Shown here: one piece after another, positions 1 through 6,395 of the stretch
Layout of the letters: every line of letters begins with the position of its first letter
Position numbering within the stretch: position 1 is the first letter of the stretch
From: Bacteriovorax stolpii
GTDB lineage: Bacteria; Bdellovibrionota; Bacteriovoracia; Bacteriovoracales; Bacteriovoracaceae
Reading direction: 5' to 3'
Assembly (NCBI GenBank): GCA_945890905.1
Contig: CAMDDI010000166.1
Span: 1-7,704, forward strand
DNA length: 7,704 nt
Program-made: the position numbers and the translations under genes
Notes under the pieces: model-generated
Seen by the model: only the letters and a program-made list of their open reading frames with translations
What the model was told of the DNA's origin: nothing
Databases searched by the model: none

Positions 1-11
1 TAGGCCTCCAT
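1..11 (-). CDS. 5' end of a further T4SS-operon gene, partial
   Basis: An ATG at 11-9 on the minus strand begins a frame reading Met-Glu-Ala before the window ends. It lies two bases after the stop of the preceding gene and has a GAAGGA ribosome-binding sequence about seven bases upstream, inside the end of that gene. The spacing matches the rest of the operon. The GGAGG that follows the ATG could instead be the ribosome-binding site of a start just outside the window, so the exact start is uncertain. No product can be named from three codons. Confidence 0.4.
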
Positions 12-13
12 AA

Positions 14-460
14 TTATCCTTCAATCGATGGTTCATCGATTTTTCTAACTCGGTAATAAAATGGATGCTCTAGTGACTTAGTAACCCAAATATCAAATCT
101 TCTTAAACCAAGCTTATCCTTGATAACGACTGCACAGTTATCATCCTTAACTCGAGAGAATAGTGGCTCTTCTCTTCCTACGAGATTTAAAACCTTATAA
201 TTTTCCTGAATCAATACTTCATAGATATCTGCCTCAACCATTCCCTTCTGAAGCCTCTTATTTACAATTTGATGGATAAATTCCACGCAAAATTGATCAA
301 GCTCTGGAGATTCTAAAGTTTTGCCTTTTGACAGAACATGAGGCCTCTCAGAAGTTCCCCGGCTAAAAATGCTAATTATGAGGATCAACACTAAAAGACT
401 TAAAATGATTGAATCTTTATGCTTTGATAAACTTAACTTCCCTTCTTTATGAAACCTCAT
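14..460 (-). CDS. Small single-pass membrane protein of the T4SS operon, unknown family
   Basis: This 148-residue protein has a short basic cytoplasmic N-terminus, one membrane segment at about residues 18-33 rich in Leu and Ile, and a periplasmic domain of about 115 residues. The periplasmic part has two cysteines (58 and 109) that could form a disulfide and a C-terminal half that looks like mixed alpha/beta. The start ATG overlaps the stop of the upstream VirB6-like gene (ATGA) and has a strong AAAGGAG site seven bases upstream. Its place right after the VirB6-like gene and its topology recall VirB8/TraE inner-membrane proteins. It is much shorter than a usual VirB8 (about 220-240 residues), and I see no diagnostic motif. 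I do not recognise the family; a small T4SS core or assembly component is inferred from context only. Confidence 0.85.
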   Translation of the reverse strand: MRFHKEGKLSLSKHKDSIILSLLVLILIISIFSRGTSERPHVLSKGKTLESPELDQFCVEFIHQIVNKRLQKGMVEADIYEVLIQENYKVLNLVGREEPLFSRVKDDNCAVVIKDKLGLRRFDIWVTKSLEHPFYYRVRKIDEPSIEG

Positions 461-1920
461 ACTCTTGCTCCTTTATAACTTCCGCTTGTTTTTAATTTGG
501 ATCTTTTATAATCAGATTTCTGGGGAATTCCTTGATCTCTAAAGCTTTCCCCTCTGACTTTTGAAACTTGATAGTCTATGGGACGAAGCTTATGAAACTG
601 CTTATGGGCACTTTGTTTGTGCTTATTAAATAATTCGGTCTTATTGTTTGTTGGAAAACTACGCATTTGACTGGCCGATATGTCGGCCTTCACTGCCCTT
701 TTTGCTATCTGATTCTTTTTGAAATTTAAAACACTGTCAGTAGCGATAATCGATTTATCTAATGACCTTGAAAGAATTGATGAATGTGATTTACTTATTC
801 CCTGACTGGGCGAGGTTTCAAGATTTCCCTCAGTAGCATTTCCTTTTTGGAAATTATGAGAGGTCTGAGCACTGTCACTTAATGCAGGTGAAGTTGGGTG
901 AGAATCTCTTGAATTAGTGCCAGATCCATTTAATCTATTTCTCGCCTTGATAGACTTTGAGCCTAAATTATCTAGACCAGAGGTCATGGCCCTTTTGGAT
1001 AAAGTTGCGAGTCCAAAATCTTTACCAAAAACGATCTTGCCTCCAATTGATCGAGCCCCATTTAAGGCAAGACTCTTTCCTCCAGAAAGTGCAGCAGCAA
1101 CAGTGGTTTTAGTAAATGTCTCTGCTGCAGTTAAAACTCCTGATCCAGATAAAAATCCGCTCACAATTGTAGGAACAAATAAGAGCATGAGCGCCATGAT
1201 ACAAAAATTAATCAGATTCTCGAGAGTTGTGAAATAGTAAGTGCTAGCCCCGTCCTGGGGAAATGAGAATGAGCTCGAAAGGAGAAGTATTGTAATTGTC
1301 GTGCTGATTGGCATAAGGAACACCCAGGCAATCGTTCTCGTAATCGAATTTGCTACTGAGAAGGTAGGCGGGAAGACAATCAGGGCGGCCAGAAGAGGGA
1401 TCGAGACGTAGGAGAAATTATACGCAATCGTAAAAAGTTGACCTAAAAACATAAGGGCAGCGTAGCTAAAAATAAAAACAAGGCTACTTATCCCGTCTCC
1501 AAATAAGAGTTTTGAGACAAAGGCCTGAGACTCCCAAAGGCCCTTTGCTGCATTTTTACTCTTATCAACTAGTCCTATACTCTGAGATACATCCTTCCCG
1601 CTTTGTGAAATTTTTCGCGCCCGATCGATGAGCTGAATAATTGGATTCGTGTTTTGAACTGACTGAATAATTTTTCCAGAAATATCAAAACTAAGCTCCA
1701 TCGTAGATTTAAGTAACCCTGGGCCAAAAGAAATGAGGAAAAGGGCAATGATCATTCGTTTAAAGAGACCTATGAAGTTCTGGCCACCAAGGTTTTCATA
1801 AATTGCCCCTAGAATGAATGTTATTGATAATAATGGGAACGAAACACCCTTTACGATCCTAAAAACTTGATCAATGTCCGCAGTCTTAAGAAGCAGGAGA
1901 TCCTGGAGGAAATTACCCAT
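457..1920 (-). CDS. VirB6/TrbL-like polytopic inner-membrane T4SS protein with long hydrophilic tail
   Basis: This 487-residue protein has hydrophobic segments at about residues 24-42, 50-70, 144-168, 172-190, 196-217 and 236-258. A hydrophilic loop (about 72-140) separates the second and third, which is typical of VirB6/TrbL proteins that form the inner-membrane channel platform. After about residue 300 comes a tail of some 180 residues rich in Ser, Lys, Asn and Arg, with no membrane segment and low complexity; it is basic overall. Such tails occur in extended VirB6 proteins, but this one matches nothing I know. The ATG shares one base with the stop of the VirB5-slot gene (TAATG) and has GGGGAG very close before it, so translation is probably coupled. 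The assignment rests on topology, size and operon position; sequence identity to VirB6 is not obvious by eye. Confidence 0.8.
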   Translation of the reverse strand: MGNFLQDLLLLKTADIDQVFRIVKGVSFPLLSITFILGAIYENLGGQNFIGLFKRMIIALFLISFGPGLLKSTMELSFDISGKIIQSVQNTNPIIQLIDRARKISQSGKDVSQSIGLVDKSKNAAKGLWESQAFVSKLLFGDGISSLVFIFSYAALMFLGQLFTIAYNFSYVSIPLLAALIVFPPTFSVANSITRTIAWVFLMPISTTITILLLSSSFSFPQDGASTYYFTTLENLINFCIMALMLLFVPTIVSGFLSGSGVLTAAETFTKTTVAAALSGGKSLALNGARSIGGKIVFGKDFGLATLSKRAMTSGLDNLGSKSIKARNRLNGSGTNSRDSHPTSPALSDSAQTSHNFQKGNATEGNLETSPSQGISKSHSSILSRSLDKSIIATDSVLNFKKNQIAKRAVKADISASQMRSFPTNNKTELFNKHKQSAHKQFHKLRPIDYQVSKVRGESFRDQGIPQKSDYKRSKLKTSGSYKGARV

Positions 1921-2636
1921 TACTTACTCCCCAGACAAAGCTGACAAGTTTTACGAGATTCTTCTTTTGAGTTAATTCCGTAATCAAAATTATAGAATTT
2001 CTTCATTTCAATTTCTTGAGCGAGATCCCTTGATCTATTTTCCTTTTGATCGCCATAGCTTCGATTCATGATCGATAATTGTCTGTTCTCATAATCTTTA
2101 ATGTCATTAGTGCTCTTGAGTATCCAAGACGTATTAACTGCAGTTTGACGAGAGGCCTCTGCGACGTTGGCATCAGCATGGGTAGAGGCAGAAATTTGAT
2201 GTCTCTCGATCTTCCGATCAGAGCGCGCTTTTTTGTGAGTCCTCTCAATGTCTTTATCATTTTTTTTAGATGATACGAGTTTCTCTCGCTCATCGCGCAG
2301 TAGTTGGGCAATGGATCTACACTCGCCTTTCAACCGGTGCAGTAGATTTAAGATATCTTGACTCGTCTGTGGATCACTCTCGCCTAGTCCCTTGGTTGTC
2401 TCAACCAAGTTTTGAATCATAATGATTTTATATTCAACATCTCTTACGGCCGTATTGTACTGCTGAATTCTATCGAGTGTTTTTCCTGATTTATCCGCCA
2501 GATCATGCAGTTGTTCTAGTTGATCTAGTGAGGACTTAAGAATTTCAAATAAAACGAGATTCTCTTCACCAAACATGGATGCAGTACTTGTATTGGGCAA
2601 AAGAAAGAAGAGGAGGAAACTCGCTTTAATGAGCAT
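1920..2636 (-). CDS. Secreted coiled-coil protein in the VirB5/TrbJ position
   Basis: This 238-residue protein starts with a Sec-type signal peptide (Leu/Phe-rich core to residue 13, likely cleavage near the Thr-Ala-Ser at 18-20). Most of residues 30-150 looks helical and coiled-coil-like, with a strongly charged Lys/Arg/Asp stretch around 120-147. A second helical part covers about 150-215. The C-terminus ends in a Cys-Gln-Leu-Cys motif (231-234), and another Cys lies at 106. VirB5/TrbJ proteins are periplasmic, helical minor pilus or adhesin subunits encoded between VirB4 and VirB6, which is exactly this gene's place. It overlaps the ATPase gene by 11 bases and uses a GGGGGA ribosome-binding sequence inside it. 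The role is inferred from position, export signal and helix content. Confidence 0.75.
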   Translation of the reverse strand: MLIKASFLLFFLLPNTSTASMFGEENLVLFEILKSSLDQLEQLHDLADKSGKTLDRIQQYNTAVRDVEYKIIMIQNLVETTKGLGESDPQTSQDILNLLHRLKGECRSIAQLLRDEREKLVSSKKNDKDIERTHKKARSDRKIERHQISASTHADANVAEASRQTAVNTSWILKSTNDIKDYENRQLSIMNRSYGDQKENRSRDLAQEIEMKKFYNFDYGINSKEESRKTCQLCLGSK

Positions 2637-4572
2637 TCATTCCCCCGTGGTAGTATTTAAAATCTACCCAGTTATTCATTAATGTTTTGAAGTCTTGAAA
2701 ATCCCCATAAACTTCAATGTATTTTTCAAGTTTGAGGTTATCTTCTCTTTTAGTTGTAAAGAGCTCATACTCAAGTGGAGTTGCGTAGAATCGGATTGTT
2801 TTTCTAATCGAATCATCTTTATAGAAAAATTCAGAATGTGATCCATGAACTGACTTGAGTGAGCGAATTCTTAAGGCATCTTCTTCCAAGATAAGAGGGG
2901 TGCTTGTGGTGTCTTGGTAAAAGAAAAGCTTGTGATTGGTGTTGTTATAGATAACTTGACCAACTTTTGAGTTATTTGAGAGAAAGTCAGCCACGTCTTG
3001 GGTTATCGCAATTGCCGAAGCGTTATGCTTTCTAAAAGTTCTGAAGCATTCTTCTATATAATCTGAGTTTTTTTCCAGATATTCCCAGCACTCATCAAAA
3101 AGAAAAATCTTTTTCCCATCGATATTCTTAAAATATTCGATGAGATAAATGATCAAGGGGCCAATAATATTCTTTGGATAAAGGGCCGTATCGACATATG
3201 TAATATCGGTCACTCGTATTTCTGAATCTGTAATAAAATCTTGAAGTTCATTAAAATAGTGCTCAATTCCTTCAAAGCTTTCTCCAAGATAAGATACAAG
3301 ACCTGAAAATGTCGGAGAACTCTGTCTTGAAAGATATTCTTTAATGAGTGAGAACATCTTCCCCTGATCCTTCATCTTGAGTTCTGATTCAGGAATCATG
3401 GACATTAAAAATGCTTTTAGATAATGAGGATTCTTAAACTGAAGAGGATTAAACTTCTCAGAGAAGATGTTTCCTCCTGAATACAGGGTGAGCTTTCTAA
3501 ATGATTGTCCCTTATCAAGGATTAGTCCCTTTACTCCTGAATCAAGAGAATCAAAAAGAATCTTCTGAGCGACTACCGATTTACCCGAGCCAGACTTCCC
3601 GGTAATAAGTCCGTTAAAGTTAAGGGCCGCATACGGGTTAAAGATATCAATATAAACTGCCCCCCCACCTTGGGATGAAAACTCAATCCCTCCTCGGTGA
3701 ACCTCTTGAGTAGTAAATGGGATACTGCAGGCGAGATAGGACGATGTAGCGTGATGGGATCTTTTAAAGTTTGGATATGTTCCAGGAACAAAGGATTCTA
3801 GAATAGTACTTAAGCCTACGGTCTCAACGAGACCTCTCGCGTCCAATCTTGAAATTGCTGAAGAGATTCTTCTGGTCTCAAGGTCTAGACTTACCTTGTT
3901 ATCCTCTCTCACCACATACCAAAGACAAAAATCAAAAAGGTTTTCATCCCCTTGGATGAGATCCTCTAAAACTGTTTCAGATTCACGAAACGCATTCTCT
4001 GAAGTTATGTTTCGAATGTAAGTCTGATCACTCGTTATTTGGTTAACGTTTCTAATGCGACCTGAGAGCTTCTTTGCTTCCTCGACTGGATATTTTCTAA
4101 AAGTTAGGAAATAATCTCCGATTTGGGATAATTGAAGGAAATTTAGCTTTGCAGGTACTTCGTAGAGATTAATGAATCTCCAATACTTCCCGTTGAGAAC
4201 AAAATGGTCCTTATCAAATTCAATAGCGCCAAGAAAGTCCGTATCATTAAATATAGAAAAAACGGGGTCTTTCTCAATTTCATTTTTTACGCCGTTAACG
4301 CTAAAGGTCTCGTCATCTGTACTCACAAAGCATTTCTCATTCAGAGAATAAATCTTATAAAAATGGTTTGATTCTTTAGTTAGGGTGAGTTTAGAGAAGC
4401 CCTCATCATTATTTTTAAGACTATTCAGTGAGTTTTTCACCCCTTCAAAAAGACCTTCAACCCCATCATTTGATAGATGCTCTACATCTATGCTTTTTAA
4501 ACGGTAAAACCATGAAGCCTTCTCACCAATGAAAACTCGCTCATCTTCAATTCTCGTAATTGGAAAATTCAT
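2626..4572 (-). CDS. VirB4/TraC-family T4SS ATPase
   Basis: This 648-residue cytoplasmic ATPase should power pilus biogenesis and substrate transfer. The Walker A motif GKSGSGKS is at residues 325-332, and a Walker B motif (KKIFLFDE) is at 487-494, followed by a Trp-containing segment. A conserved ITQDVADF segment at 523-530 matches the C-terminal motif of the VirB4/TraC group. The region around 350-362 (LILDKGQSFRKL) resembles the beta-strand after Walker A in F-type TraC. The N-terminal 320 residues correspond to the membrane- and partner-binding domain. At 648 residues it is clearly shorter than Agrobacterium VirB4 (about 790) or F TraC (about 875), mainly in the N-terminal half, yet both ATP-binding motifs are intact. 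It starts three bases after the VirB3-like stop with AAGGATGAG as ribosome-binding region. Confidence 0.92.
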   Translation of the reverse strand: MNFPITRIEDERVFIGEKASWFYRLKSIDVEHLSNDGVEGLFEGVKNSLNSLKNNDEGFSKLTLTKESNHFYKIYSLNEKCFVSTDDETFSVNGVKNEIEKDPVFSIFNDTDFLGAIEFDKDHFVLNGKYWRFINLYEVPAKLNFLQLSQIGDYFLTFRKYPVEEAKKLSGRIRNVNQITSDQTYIRNITSENAFRESETVLEDLIQGDENLFDFCLWYVVREDNKVSLDLETRRISSAISRLDARGLVETVGLSTILESFVPGTYPNFKRSHHATSSYLACSIPFTTQEVHRGGIEFSSQGGGAVYIDIFNPYAALNFNGLITGKSGSGKSVVAQKILFDSLDSGVKGLILDKGQSFRKLTLYSGGNIFSEKFNPLQFKNPHYLKAFLMSMIPESELKMKDQGKMFSLIKEYLSRQSSPTFSGLVSYLGESFEGIEHYFNELQDFITDSEIRVTDITYVDTALYPKNIIGPLIIYLIEYFKNIDGKKIFLFDECWEYLEKNSDYIEECFRTFRKHNASAIAITQDVADFLSNNSKVGQVIYNNTNHKLFFYQDTTSTPLILEEDALRIRSLKSVHGSHSEFFYKDDSIRKTIRFYATPLEYELFTTKREDNLKLEKYIEVYGDFQDFKTLMNNWVDFKYYHGGMNAH

Positions 4573-4575
4573 ACC

Positions 4576-4830
4576 TTACTCATCCTTGTGCCTAGACCAC
4601 TCTAGGTATTTTTTTTGGCGCGCTAAAAAGAAAAAATGAAATCTCGGGAAAAAAAGGTTCCTTAAAAACTTTGCCCCCATGTAGCCCATGGGAATCCCGA
4701 TCACTACTACGTCCGAGAGATCCATAAACTTCATGAGTGCAATCATCGCCATGCAGACAAAAATATCTCGCATCTCTAGACCAAAAAGTTCTGCTTTTTT
4801 ACTTAAGAATTTTGGATAAATAGCTCTCAT
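4576..4830 (-). CDS. VirB3/TraL-like small membrane protein of the T4SS
   Basis: This 84-residue protein has two closely spaced hydrophobic segments (about 22-38 and 40-58) and a basic C-terminus with a Pro-Arg-Phe motif. Its size and topology are those of VirB3 and F-type TraL, which sit in the inner membrane beside the VirB4 ATPase and aid pilus assembly. It lies between pilin and ATPase, one base after the pilin stop. No clear Shine-Dalgarno sequence precedes its ATG, so translation is probably coupled to the pilin gene. A run of eight A residues (minus strand, 4616-4609) near the 3' end encodes two lysines. A 6-bp inverted repeat with a 4-base loop lies between that run and the stop codon. 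Confidence 0.8.
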   Translation of the reverse strand: MRAIYPKFLSKKAELFGLEMRDIFVCMAMIALMKFMDLSDVVVIGIPMGYMGAKFLRNLFFPRFHFFFLARQKKYLEWSRHKDE

Positions 4831-4831
4831 A

Positions 4832-5149
4832 CTAGCGAATCTGGGCAGAGAAGAAACTTGTCACCGCTGGCCCACCAAGAACGCAGCAAAGACCAAGAAC
4901 TGTCCCTACTGTTAGTCTATAGCCCCACTGAGCACCAAACATCATCCCTGCACCACCAATGGCAAATGATGCTACAGCGACACCGATGGCGAGTTTTTGA
5001 AGACTAGACCCCACTCCCTTAATTGAACTCTCGACGGTCGCCATAGCAATTTCGGGTGAGATCATCATCAAAAGAATGGTAGTGATGAGAATTGTGAGAA
5101 TGATTGTGTTCTCACCTGTGAAGAACCTTTCACGTTTTAATTTTTGCAT
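4832..5149 (-). CDS. VirB2/TraA-like T4SS pilin precursor
   Basis: This 105-residue protein has a long basic N-terminal leader (Lys/Arg-rich to residue 8) and a hydrophobic segment at about 16-30. A signal-peptidase site follows Ala-Met-Ala at 35-37. The mature part would be about 68 residues, with two hydrophobic segments (about 53-71 and 78-98) split by a short polar Gln-Trp-Gly-Tyr-Arg loop. That is the layout of VirB2/TrbC pilins. The start chosen is the ATG at 5149, preceded by AGGGAG nine bases upstream. A longer frame begins at a TTG (5185), but that codon lies in the predicted sigma-54 promoter, upstream of the expected transcript start. This is the first gene of the T4SS operon; the next gene starts one base after its stop. 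Confidence 0.88.
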   Translation of the reverse strand: MQKLKRERFFTGENTIILTILITTILLMMISPEIAMATVESSIKGVGSSLQKLAIGVAVASFAIGGAGMMFGAQWGYRLTVGTVLGLCCVLGGPAVTSFFSAQIR

Positions 5150-5185
5150 GGTTACTCCCTTGCTTGATGTTTGTGGGAACAACAA

Positions 5186-5202
5186 AGCAATGAGTGTGCC
5201 AA
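5186..5202 (-). promoter_or_regulatory. Sigma-54 (-24/-12) promoter of the T4SS operon
   Basis: On the minus strand the sequence TTGGCACACTCATTGCT matches the sigma-54 consensus TTGGCAC(G)-N4-TTGC(A/T) at all positions but one. The invariant GG and GC are spaced by ten bases, as required. Transcription would start near 5175, giving a leader of about 25 bases before the pilin ATG at 5149. Sigma-54 promoters need an enhancer-binding activator. I see no clear dyad for one in the AT-rich stretch 5203-5298, so the activator and its site are unknown. Confidence 0.85.
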
Positions 5203-5298
5203 GATTGATTTAAGTATTTTTAGTGATTTGAGTGGGTGAAGAGATTTGAAATGTTTTATTTTTTAAAATGACGCGAAAAAATTTAAAACAAAACTGGT

Positions 5299-5331
5299 AA
5301 AAAAAAGCAGACCCGAGAAATTCTCGGGTCT
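5299..5331 (-). terminator. Rho-independent terminator of the globin gene
   Basis: The arms AGACCCGAG (5309-5317) and CTCGGGTCT (5323-5331) are perfect complements around a five-base centre. On the minus strand the hairpin is followed by GC and eight T residues (5306-5299). The orientation fits termination of the haemoglobin transcript, whose stop is about 140 bases upstream. It also isolates the T4SS operon promoter further on. The 140 bases between this hairpin and the globin stop contain only short imperfect dyads and no gene that I can support. Confidence 0.9.
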
Positions 5332-5473
5332 ACTATGAAGTCTTAGCTTTTATGAGTGGGTTTTGAAATTATGACTAGTGATTCAGAAACAGCTTCCGCT
5401 GGCTCTGTGGTTGGTCCACATTCCTAGGAAATCGGATGGTACACCACCGAGGAAATTCGACAGTAATGGACAC

Positions 5474-5830
5474 CTATAATCCAAGAACATCTTTTCTTGT
5501 CGTCTCCGCGATCGCTGCAGCTTGGCCTATTAAATTAGCGGGAACACCTAATTCAGTCAAAGTTGTTCCAAGATTTTCAATAACGGCATTGAAGTGTGAA
5601 TCGTTTATACCAACCAGTTTGGCATGAGCGTCTCTCATACTTTTTCCTGAATAATTGGATATTCCTCCAAACGCATATGTTAAAAAAATCTTTTGTTTCT
5701 TAATTTGTTCATCCATTGGAATCCCTTGAAAGAAATGGTTAATTCGTTTATCGGCTAAAACTTTTTTATAAAATAATTCTACAGCTGCTTCAACTGCCGG
5801 CTTTCCACCAATTTCTTCAAATAAGCTCAT
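5474..5830 (-). CDS. Group I truncated haemoglobin (trHbN-like)
   Basis: This 118-residue protein covers the full length of a group I 2/2 haemoglobin. It has the N-terminal Gly-Gly, the B-helix Phe20-Tyr21 pair (Tyr B10), distal-pocket Gln around 43-46, the Phe-Gly-Gly loop (54-56), and the proximal haem ligand His69 in a DAHAKL context followed by the usual HF(79-80) segment. Group I proteins with Tyr B10 and distal Gln bind O2 tightly and can convert NO to nitrate. It is divergent from an NsrR-type regulator with an operator-like repeat between them, so NO detoxification is the likely job. The ATG at 5830 has a GGAG site seven bases upstream. It ends at a TAG with a terminator about 140 bases on. 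Confidence 0.93.
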   Translation of the reverse strand: MSLFEEIGGKPAVEAAVELFYKKVLADKRINHFFQGIPMDEQIKKQKIFLTYAFGGISNYSGKSMRDAHAKLVGINDSHFNAVIENLGTTLTELGVPANLIGQAAAIAETTRKDVLGL

Positions 5831-5845
5831 GAGAACTCCTTTTTC

Positions 5846-5851
5846 TTTATA
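5846..5851 (-). promoter_or_regulatory. Probable -10 box of the globin gene
   Basis: On the minus strand TATAAA is preceded by TGT, giving an extended -10 (TG-T-TATAAA). No good -35 is evident. Transcription would start around 5838, close to the start codon at 5830. The NsrR-like repeat begins at the upstream edge of this box, so a bound repressor would block polymerase. Confidence 0.5.
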
Positions 5852-5873
5852 ACAAGTATTTAAAATACATGTT
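5851..5873. promoter_or_regulatory. NsrR-type operator, 11-1-11 inverted repeat
   Basis: The arms AACAAGTATTT and AAATACATGTT flank a single central A (5862) and are complementary at 10 of 11 positions. This is the NsrR architecture, and the inner ATTT/AAAT plus outer AA/TT match the known consensus. An overlapping perfect 9-bp repeat (GTATTTAAA at 5856-5864 and TTTAAATAC at 5872-5880) could be a second or extended site. It lies between the globin -10 and the regulator gene, so it can control both. Confidence 0.75.
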
Positions 5874-5885
5874 TAAATACCATAA

Positions 5886-5915
5886 TAGACGATGCCGTTG
5901 ATTGCAAGATATAAT
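5886..5915 (+). promoter_or_regulatory. Promoter of the NsrR-like gene, possibly leaderless
   Basis: A perfect TATAAT (5910-5915) lies 18 bases after TAGACG (5886-5891), a four-of-six match to TTGACA. The expected transcript start is at or within a base or two of the ATG at 5922, so the mRNA may lack a leader. This agrees with the absence of a Shine-Dalgarno sequence before that ATG. The placement is by inspection only. Confidence 0.45.
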
Positions 5916-5921
5916 AAATTT

Positions 5922-6353
5922 ATGCAATTAAATCAAAATACAGACTTTGCGCTCAGAACATTAATTTACCTTGGAACTGCTGATAAATTAGTTAGAATTC
6001 GAGACATTTCTGATGCTTATGATATTTCCTTTAACCATCTGACTAAAACTGTTCAGCAATTGGTTTTGGCCGGATATGTTAAAAGTAAGCAGGGAAAAAA
6101 TGGTGGGATACAACTAGCACTTCCTCCCAAACAGATTAATTTACGTAGAGTAGTTGAAGATATAGAAAAGAATCTAGCACTTGTAGAATGTATGGGGCCT
6201 AATAATTTATGCGTAATTAGTTCTAAATGCCTACTCAAGGGCATAATAATAAATGCAACTGAAGCATTTTTAAAAGAACTTCAAACTTATACACTCGAAG
6301 ATATTCTAGATACAAAAAAATCCCTGAGTCGTATTTTAAAAATCAATACATAA
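5922..6353 (+). CDS. nsrR: NsrR-type Rrf2-family iron-sulfur regulator sensing nitric oxide
   Basis: Read from ATG 5922 this is a 143-residue Rrf2 protein. It has the family's MQL-x3-TDF-x2-R opening, a winged helix-turn-helix (about 26-60) with the GKNGG wing at 58-62, and three Fe-S ligand cysteines at 90, 97 and 103. Asp8 corresponds to the fourth ligand reported for Streptomyces NsrR. NsrR represses NO-detoxification genes until NO attacks its [4Fe-4S] cluster; here the divergent globin is the obvious target, with itself probably autoregulated. A frame extends upstream to an ATG at 5892, but family members begin at the MQL segment and neither start has a Shine-Dalgarno site, so 5922 is preferred. 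NsrR fits better than IscR given the cysteine spacing and partner gene. Confidence 0.88.
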   Translation: MQLNQNTDFALRTLIYLGTADKLVRIRDISDAYDISFNHLTKTVQQLVLAGYVKSKQGKNGGIQLALPPKQINLRRVVEDIEKNLALVECMGPNNLCVISSKCLLKGIIINATEAFLKELQTYTLEDILDTKKSLSRILKINT

Positions 6354-6395
6354 CGAAATTTTATTTCTTATAATAAGACCACTTAAATATTTAGA

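Noticed and set aside
917..1237. Plus-strand open frame of 106 codons
   Set aside because: It lies wholly opposite the VirB6-like gene, has no ribosome-binding site, and its composition is that of an antisense shadow. The same applies to 2066-2311, 2079-2273, 3573-3791, 5436-5627, 6053-6244 and 7116-7361.
5150..5185. N-terminal extension of the pilin from a TTG at 5185
   Set aside because: The extension lies within or before the predicted sigma-54 transcript start and has no ribosome-binding site, while the internal ATG at 5149 has a good one and gives a normal signal peptide.
5333..5473. Dyads around GTGG/CCAC and CGG-TGGT/ACCA-CCG near 5404-5447
   Set aside because: Short, imperfect and with loops too small to be convincing; the strong terminator further on explains the end of the globin transcript.
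5892..5921. Ten-residue longer start for the NsrR-like protein
   Set aside because: Rrf2 proteins begin at the MQL segment, no ribosome-binding site precedes 5892, and a TATAAT box lies inside this stretch.
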